Source of the DNA: an uncultured Clostridia bacterium
GTDB lineage: Bacteria > Bacillota > Clostridia > Oscillospirales > Acutalibacteraceae
Assembly (NCBI GenBank): GCA_937898625.1
Contig: CALEJF010000005.1
Span: 1 to 62,997, forward strand
DNA: 62,997 nucleotides
Direction: 5' to 3'
Numbering within the stretch: position 1 is the first letter of the stretch; each line of letters begins with the position of its first letter. Positions 58,682 to 62,997 of this stretch are shown here, piece after piece. Both the position numbers and the translations under genes were made by a program. Under the pieces are notes generated by a model, which saw nothing but the letters and a program-made list of their open reading frames with translations, was not told where the DNA came from and did not search any database.

Positions 58682-60274
58682 ATGTTCAAAAGAACATCTC
58701 TTGCATTTTTTTGCCTTTGTGTTGTTTTTGGATTACTTATGGTAAACCTTGGAATTATTATTGCAGATGTCAGCAATAAAACCGTTGGGAATGCTCAAAA
58801 CACAAAAACCTATCTTATTGCAACCTCAAGAGGTATGATTTATGACAGAAATATGGAAAGAATTGTAAACCGTGAAAGGGAGAATTTTGCTGTTTGTCTG
58901 CCAACTGTCAATTCGTTGAATTTCATTAACATTTATGCCAACGAGAGTGACAGAAAGGATTTATACAGCACCTTACAAGAGGGGAAAATCGGACTTTTTA
59001 AAAGTCCGGTTGATTTCAATAAGAATGATATAAAATCATTTTATATTACAAATCGATACTCGAAAAATCAACCCTTGGTGCATTTAATAGGTCATTTGGA
59101 CGAAAACGGTGCAGGGACTATGGGGCTTGAAAAAGCATATAACTCTCTTTTAAACCGTCAAAGCGGGAATTTAAAGGCTGTGTGGAGTGTGGATGCTCTT
59201 GGAAATGTGCTTTTTGGTGAGGGGATAAGCATTAAAAGTGAGAATTATCTATCTCCGGCAGGAATTCAGTTGACTGTTGATTTGCAGATTCAAAGAATCG
59301 CAGAAAATGCCCTTGAAAACAACAATATCAATAAAGGTGCAGTTGTAATTTTAGACGGAAATACAAATGAAATTCTGGCATCGGCATCAAATCCTACTTT
59401 CAATCCTCTGAATATAGGAGAAAACCTTGACGAAGCGGGGCAACCCTTTATAAATCGTGCTGTTACACCATATTGCGTTGGCTCAATTTTCAAACCATTT
59501 GTTGCAACGGCAGGAATAGAGAGTAATATCAATCTCAACCACAATTGCACGGGTGCTATAAAAATCGGAAATCAGAGTTTTAATTGCAGTAATCACACCA
59601 GCCACGGCGATGTTAATATGAAAACAGCAACGGAGAAGTCCTGCAACACATATTTTATTGCTCTTGGACAGAAAGTCGGGGTGGATAAAATCACTTCGCT
59701 ATGTTCTGACTTTGGCTTTGGAAAAGAAATTGAGTTGGCAGATAATTTTCAACTAAATAGTGGAAATCTTCCCACTACAGATAGCATAAATTCTCCGCAA
59801 GCCCTTGCAAATCTCTCTTTCGGTCAGGGCGAATTGTTGGCGAGTCCACTGCAGATGGCAGTTGCATATTCTGTTTTTGCAAATGGAGGTTTTTATCGTA
59901 CGCCAACCCTTATGAAAGCTATTATTGACGAAAATGGGCAGACAATTCAAAAGGTGAAAATACCCGAGGAGTATAGAATTATAAATAGCAAAACAGCAGA
60001 AAAAATAGATGAGTATCTGGAAAGTGTTGTCACCAACGGAAATGGTAATAAAGCATTTTCCACACTTACCTCAAACCGTGGCAAAACAGCAACAGCTCAG
60101 AGTGGATGGTATGAAAACGGCAGAGAAATCAACCACACTTGGTTTTGTGGCTATTTCACCGTGAAGGAAAAAACCTATGTGGTTGCTATTTTCAAAGAGG
60201 ATGGTATTTCAGGGGCTAACGATTGTGCTCCTGTGTTTAAGGAAATTTCAGAAAGCATTGTACAACTGGGATGA
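58682..60274 (+). CDS. Penicillin-binding protein (class B transpeptidase)
   Basis: A 530-residue PBP: N-terminal membrane anchor 5-28, a short dimerisation region (TSRGMIYDRNMERIV), then the transpeptidase domain. The SxxK motif is S268-I-F-K271, SxN is S320-C-N322, and the third motif reads K468-T-A470 instead of the usual KTG. The length is short for PBP2/FtsI and resembles PbpA/SpoVD-like proteins of Clostridia. It cross-links peptidoglycan, in division, elongation or sporulation; which one cannot be told. Translation depends on a weak site inside the preceding hairpin. Confidence 0.9.
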   Translation: MFKRTSLAFFCLCVVFGLLMVNLGIIIADVSNKTVGNAQNTKTYLIATSRGMIYDRNMERIVNRERENFAVCLPTVNSLNFINIYANESDRKDLYSTLQEGKIGLFKSPVDFNKNDIKSFYITNRYSKNQPLVHLIGHLDENGAGTMGLEKAYNSLLNRQSGNLKAVWSVDALGNVLFGEGISIKSENYLSPAGIQLTVDLQIQRIAENALENNNINKGAVVILDGNTNEILASASNPTFNPLNIGENLDEAGQPFINRAVTPYCVGSIFKPFVATAGIESNINLNHNCTGAIKIGNQSFNCSNHTSHGDVNMKTATEKSCNTYFIALGQKVGVDKITSLCSDFGFGKEIELADNFQLNSGNLPTTDSINSPQALANLSFGQGELLASPLQMAVAYSVFANGGFYRTPTLMKAIIDENGQTIQKVKIPEEYRIINSKTAEKIDEYLESVVTNGNGNKAFSTLTSNRGKTATAQSGWYENGREINHTWFCGYFTVKEKTYVVAIFKEDGISGANDCAPVFKEISESIVQLG

Positions 60275-60312
60275 ATTTTTGCAAGAATCTCTCATTGTAC
60301 GGATAAAGAAAA

Positions 60313-60347
60313 AAGCAACAGTCTCAAAATTCAAAAGACTGTTGCTT
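60313..60347. terminator. Bidirectional terminator between PBP and GH78 genes
   Basis: A 12-bp perfect stem AAGCAACAGTCT/AGACTGTTGCTT (60313-60324, 60336-60347) between convergent genes. Confidence 0.9.
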
Positions 60348-60403
60348 ATTCCATTCTATAAACTGTAGTTTGCCAAATTTTGACTCATCTTATCCGTTAT
60401 TGA

Positions 60404-62743
60404 TTATTTTTCCACAATTTCCACATTACCGATTTCGTTGTTTACATATTCGCCGTTTTGGTAATAAGGCTGTGAATTGATAGTTACAACAGCACTCATC
60501 GGCACATATACAACAGCTTTCATATCTTGTGGAAGAGTAAGGTTTATAGCATAATTTCCGTTAGTCTTTTCATAATTTAAGGTGATTAATCCTTTTACAC
60601 TTGGAACGGTACAGTTTATGCTATTGGATAGATTGTATTGAGGGTCAATTTTAACCTTTTCGTAACCTGCTGAAAGTGGAGTGATACCTGCAAAATGCTT
60701 ACTCATTATAACAAGAGGTCCACCAGTCGACGCGTGATTTTTAGTGCCTTGCCAAGCGGCCCAAAACTCCCATAAGGTTGAATAATCCTTGCCTACCATA
60801 CTTTCATATCTGTCTTTTATTCTGTCTTTGGCAAGTTCATATTCTCCCATTTTGCAAAGAGCTTCAAGAACATAATATTCCATGTACGGACCTGAATTTT
60901 GAGTAGTTGCGAGTACATTCTTGATGGTGTCATACTGCTCTTTGTCTGCAAGTCCTGACAAAACTGCAAGAGCATTGGCTCTGTCATCAGGCTTTTTCGT
61001 ATCATCACTTTTAAAGCCGTTTTCTGTCCAAAGATTTTTATATCCTTTTGCAATTATTTCTTTTCTTTCGGTAATAAACGAGATATCTTCATCTTTTCCT
61101 AAATTTTCTGCCATTTTTTCTATGGCGGAAAGAGCATAATAAACCCATGCATTCTCAATGGCAGTCACATCTGCTTTGTAGCCCCAGTCAACCCAATCCC
61201 ATGAGCCCTCACGATGAATAACAAGATTATTTTCACCCATTTCCCAAAGTTTCAGGTAGTCAACAGATGCATCATAAACCTTTTCGATAAATGCCTTGTC
61301 ACCTGTATACTCATAGTAAGTATAAAAGCCGACAATACCTGCAAGTTGCTGAACGGGGAGTTCAAAATAGTCACCACTAATAGGTACAACCGTCTGTAAC
61401 ACCTTTGACTCGTCAACGTGGGAAAGCATAGCATCTACGCCTTTTTGATAGAGCAAGTAAGAATTGCTATCCATAGAGTACATTGTCATATTCATTTCGA
61501 TTGTGACATCACCCCACCATTGAGCTCTTTCTCTGTCGGGACAATCCATAAAATTGTCACGCATTGTAACATAGAGAGTACGCAATGATTTTTGCCACAA
61601 AGAATTTAAAAATTCATCATCGCACTTAAAGTTACCGGCAAATGAACTGTCATATCCCGTTTCACGATACATAAGAGCAACAACTGTAACGCCGTGAGGT
61701 ATGTCATAAGTAATATGCTCACCGTTAACCCAACCTAATGCCTCAAACTCCTGCTCGCCCTCTTTGGTTATATATGTAGTTGAAACTGCACCGATTGGAG
61801 TGTTCTCTGTTATTATGCGAATCTTTTTGCCTTTAGGGGCTATAACTTTAAGATATGTAGTAACTTGTGCGTTGTAAGGAATATCAACTGTGATTTTTTC
61901 GCCGAAAAGATTTTTTACAGTATAGTTTTCGTAATCCTTTGAATTCTCATAATCTTTAAGACCGTAATCCTTCACGAATGGTATTCCTCTCGGATAAAGC
62001 TTGCCATAAGCACCTTCACCGCCGTTAGCATATTCAGTTGCATTCTCCCAAGAAGATGCATCATAATCTAACTTTGTCCAGTCACCCAATTCTTTTCTTG
62101 CATCGTAATAAATGCTGTGTTCAGGGAGTCTATAATTTGGCTTATAAAGAATGCTGTCACCGTAAGCACTGTGTTTTTTCACTTTCCAACTGTTGTCGGA
62201 AATTATGGAGATGTCATCATTTATGGCTTCAAAAATGAATCCGCCCTGACCGCTACTGTTATATGAATAGCTTGTTTCGTCATCCCAGAACCACACCAAA
62301 GCACAAATTGAGTTTTCTCCCTCTTGTAAGTATGGGGCAACATCTATACTGTCATAATAACAACTGTTTTCAGAGGGACCACGTTTCACACTACCCTCAA
62401 AAACAACAGTTTCTCCGTTTATGTAAAGCCAATATTTTGAATCAGCTGAAATATGAGCAATAAGTTCTTCGGGCTTTCTTTCAAGACTGACCTTTTTATT
62501 AAAGCACATCCATGTATTTTCTTCTTTAAGATTTTCTTTGTCCCAAATCCATTTGGCAGTCCAATCGGTTTTCTCACCCGTAGAAATCACTTGGTATTCA
62601 GGAATACTTTCGGGAATCTGGTAATCATTTGTATAAGGTGTGTTCGTCATATTCCCCCAAAATAAAAGTGGTGAATAATACGAAAAAATAAGACTTGCCA
62701 CTATTAAAACAGCGGGAATGATTAATAACAGTAATTTTTTCAT
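60404..62743 (-). CDS. GH78 alpha-L-rhamnosidase-like protein, membrane-anchored
   Basis: A 779-residue protein with an N-terminal hydrophobic signal-anchor (5-24, LLLIIPAVLIVASLIF) and no clear cleavage site, so probably surface-attached. N-terminal beta domains (AKWIWDKENL, lectin-like ISADSKYWLYINGE) precede the (alpha/alpha)6 barrel. Its motif DCPDRERAQWWGD matches the GH78 catalytic-loop pattern, and TLWEFWAAWQGTKNHASTGG the second conserved block. It likely removes rhamnose from plant pectin or glycosides, or from bacterial polymers. RBS AAAGGAGAT. It is monocistronic. Confidence 0.88.
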   Translation of the reverse strand: MKKLLLLIIPAVLIVASLIFSYYSPLLFWGNMTNTPYTNDYQIPESIPEYQVISTGEKTDWTAKWIWDKENLKEENTWMCFNKKVSLERKPEELIAHISADSKYWLYINGETVVFEGSVKRGPSENSCYYDSIDVAPYLQEGENSICALVWFWDDETSYSYNSSGQGGFIFEAINDDISIISDNSWKVKKHSAYGDSILYKPNYRLPEHSIYYDARKELGDWTKLDYDASSWENATEYANGGEGAYGKLYPRGIPFVKDYGLKDYENSKDYENYTVKNLFGEKITVDIPYNAQVTTYLKVIAPKGKKIRIITENTPIGAVSTTYITKEGEQEFEALGWVNGEHITYDIPHGVTVVALMYRETGYDSSFAGNFKCDDEFLNSLWQKSLRTLYVTMRDNFMDCPDRERAQWWGDVTIEMNMTMYSMDSNSYLLYQKGVDAMLSHVDESKVLQTVVPISGDYFELPVQQLAGIVGFYTYYEYTGDKAFIEKVYDASVDYLKLWEMGENNLVIHREGSWDWVDWGYKADVTAIENAWVYYALSAIEKMAENLGKDEDISFITERKEIIAKGYKNLWTENGFKSDDTKKPDDRANALAVLSGLADKEQYDTIKNVLATTQNSGPYMEYYVLEALCKMGEYELAKDRIKDRYESMVGKDYSTLWEFWAAWQGTKNHASTGGPLVIMSKHFAGITPLSAGYEKVKIDPQYNLSNSINCTVPSVKGLITLNYEKTNGNYAINLTLPQDMKAVVYVPMSAVVTINSQPYYQNGEYVNNEIGNVEIVEK

Positions 62744-62766
62744 GGTAACATCTCCTTTACAAGATA

Positions 62767-62794
62767 ATTATACCACCCAAAAACCAAAAAGCAA
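62767..62794 (-). promoter_or_regulatory. Promoter of the GH78 gene
   Basis: Minus strand TTGCTT (62794-62789), 16-base spacer, TATAAT (62772-62767). The -35 overlaps the preceding terminator. Confidence 0.65.
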
Positions 62795-62810
62795 CAGCAA
62801 AAGCTGTTGC
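62791..62810 (-). terminator. Terminator of the gene at the right edge
   Basis: GCAACAGC-TTTT-GCTGTTGC hairpin with T5 on the minus strand. Confidence 0.85.
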
Positions 62811-62821
62811 TCGTGTAGTTG

Positions 62822-62997
62822 TTATCTTTTTTTATACATAACTAATTCCGGATTTTCGCCATTTTCTTCATAGGTGCAGACAAGGATAAAGTCCATATTT
62901 GCCACGATGCCGAAGCATCTGTCACCACCGAATTCGCACTCCAGCTGATTGCCGAGATAGGTTGCGTTATCATCAAGGAATTTTACTGTCTGACCAT
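62822..62997 (-). CDS. Unknown protein, C-terminal 57 residues
   Basis: A minus-strand frame enters from the right edge and stops at 62824-62822. The visible part includes NQLECEFGGDRCFGIVANMDF and ends PELVMYKKR; about 57 residues are seen. GC content is a little higher than in neighbouring genes. A hairpin terminator follows 12 bases after the stop, supporting a real gene end. No family is recognised. Confidence 0.6.
   Translation of the reverse strand, partial: GQTVKFLDDNATYLGNQLECEFGGDRCFGIVANMDFILVCTYEENGENPELVMYKKR

Noticed and set aside
1..62997. tRNA or rRNA genes
   Set aside because: None was recognised by eye on either strand; a tRNA scan would settle it.

Overview
The window is about 63 kb of AT-rich DNA from a low-GC Gram-positive anaerobe. 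It is most likely a gut Clostridia member of the Ruminococcaceae/Oscillospiraceae type. That placement rests on strong AGGAGG-type ribosome sites, sigma-A promoters with 17-base spacers, a Trp T-box leader, a GTP-type PEP carboxykinase, GPH-family sugar symporters, many glycoside hydrolases, a BspA-like surface protein and GC-rich palindromic intergenic repeats common in that group. It is inference; there is no rRNA in the window.

Layout. 1-6.1 kb: end of a class II fructose-bisphosphate aldolase, an intracellular GH5 glycosidase, an alanyl-tRNA editing protein, a lone trpB behind a Trp T-box, and a secreted crystallin-like/Vps62-like protein. 6.2-16.1 kb: polA, a phosphatase-RimI fusion, tsaD, pckG, a small membrane protein with a TetR regulator and a partner membrane protein, a repeat-rich intergenic region and a tail-anchored metallophosphoesterase. 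16.2-20.0 kb: a membrane-anchored parvulin foldase, a ROK sugar kinase and nagB. 20.1-27.8 kb: an operon of GH38 alpha-mannosidase, GPH symporter and zinc-ribbon membrane protein, divergent from a surface GH51-like protein that lacks the usual acid/base Glu. 27.8-32.0 kb: a self-regulated GntR(YtrA-type)/ABC transporter operon with a clear operator. 32.1-41.3 kb: GH3 beta-glucosidase, rmuC, an orphan peptide-binding lipoprotein with VanZ-like and DUF1015 genes, a YczE-like membrane protein, and a prohibitin/SPFH protein behind a yybP-ykoY-type (manganese) riboswitch. 41.3-45.5 kb: a duplicated class II aldolase, a class III aminotransferase and an iron alcohol dehydrogenase. 45.6-48.6 kb: an XRE regulator divergent from a BspA-like LRR surface protein, more repeats, and a predicted 250-nt small RNA with its own promoter and terminator. 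48.6-57.8 kb: a GPH transporter and a nine-gene housekeeping run (tmk, DUF2156, GNAT, DJ-1, 5-formyl-THF cyclo-ligase, mltG, U32/TrhP-like, YhhN, trmB). 58-63 kb: PAP2 phosphatase, a penicillin-binding protein, a membrane-anchored GH78 rhamnosidase and the end of an unknown gene.

How it fits together. The region mixes core functions (replication, tRNA modification, wall synthesis, gluconeogenesis) with glycan harvesting: GH5, GH38, GH51-like, GH3 and GH78 enzymes, two GPH symporters, ROK kinase and nagB. The features most likely to be new are the small RNA with C-rich, Shine-Dalgarno-complementary motifs in a 67-nt loop containing a single G (48004-48254), the riboswitch-controlled SPFH gene, and a family of mosaic intergenic repeats sharing one terminal motif.
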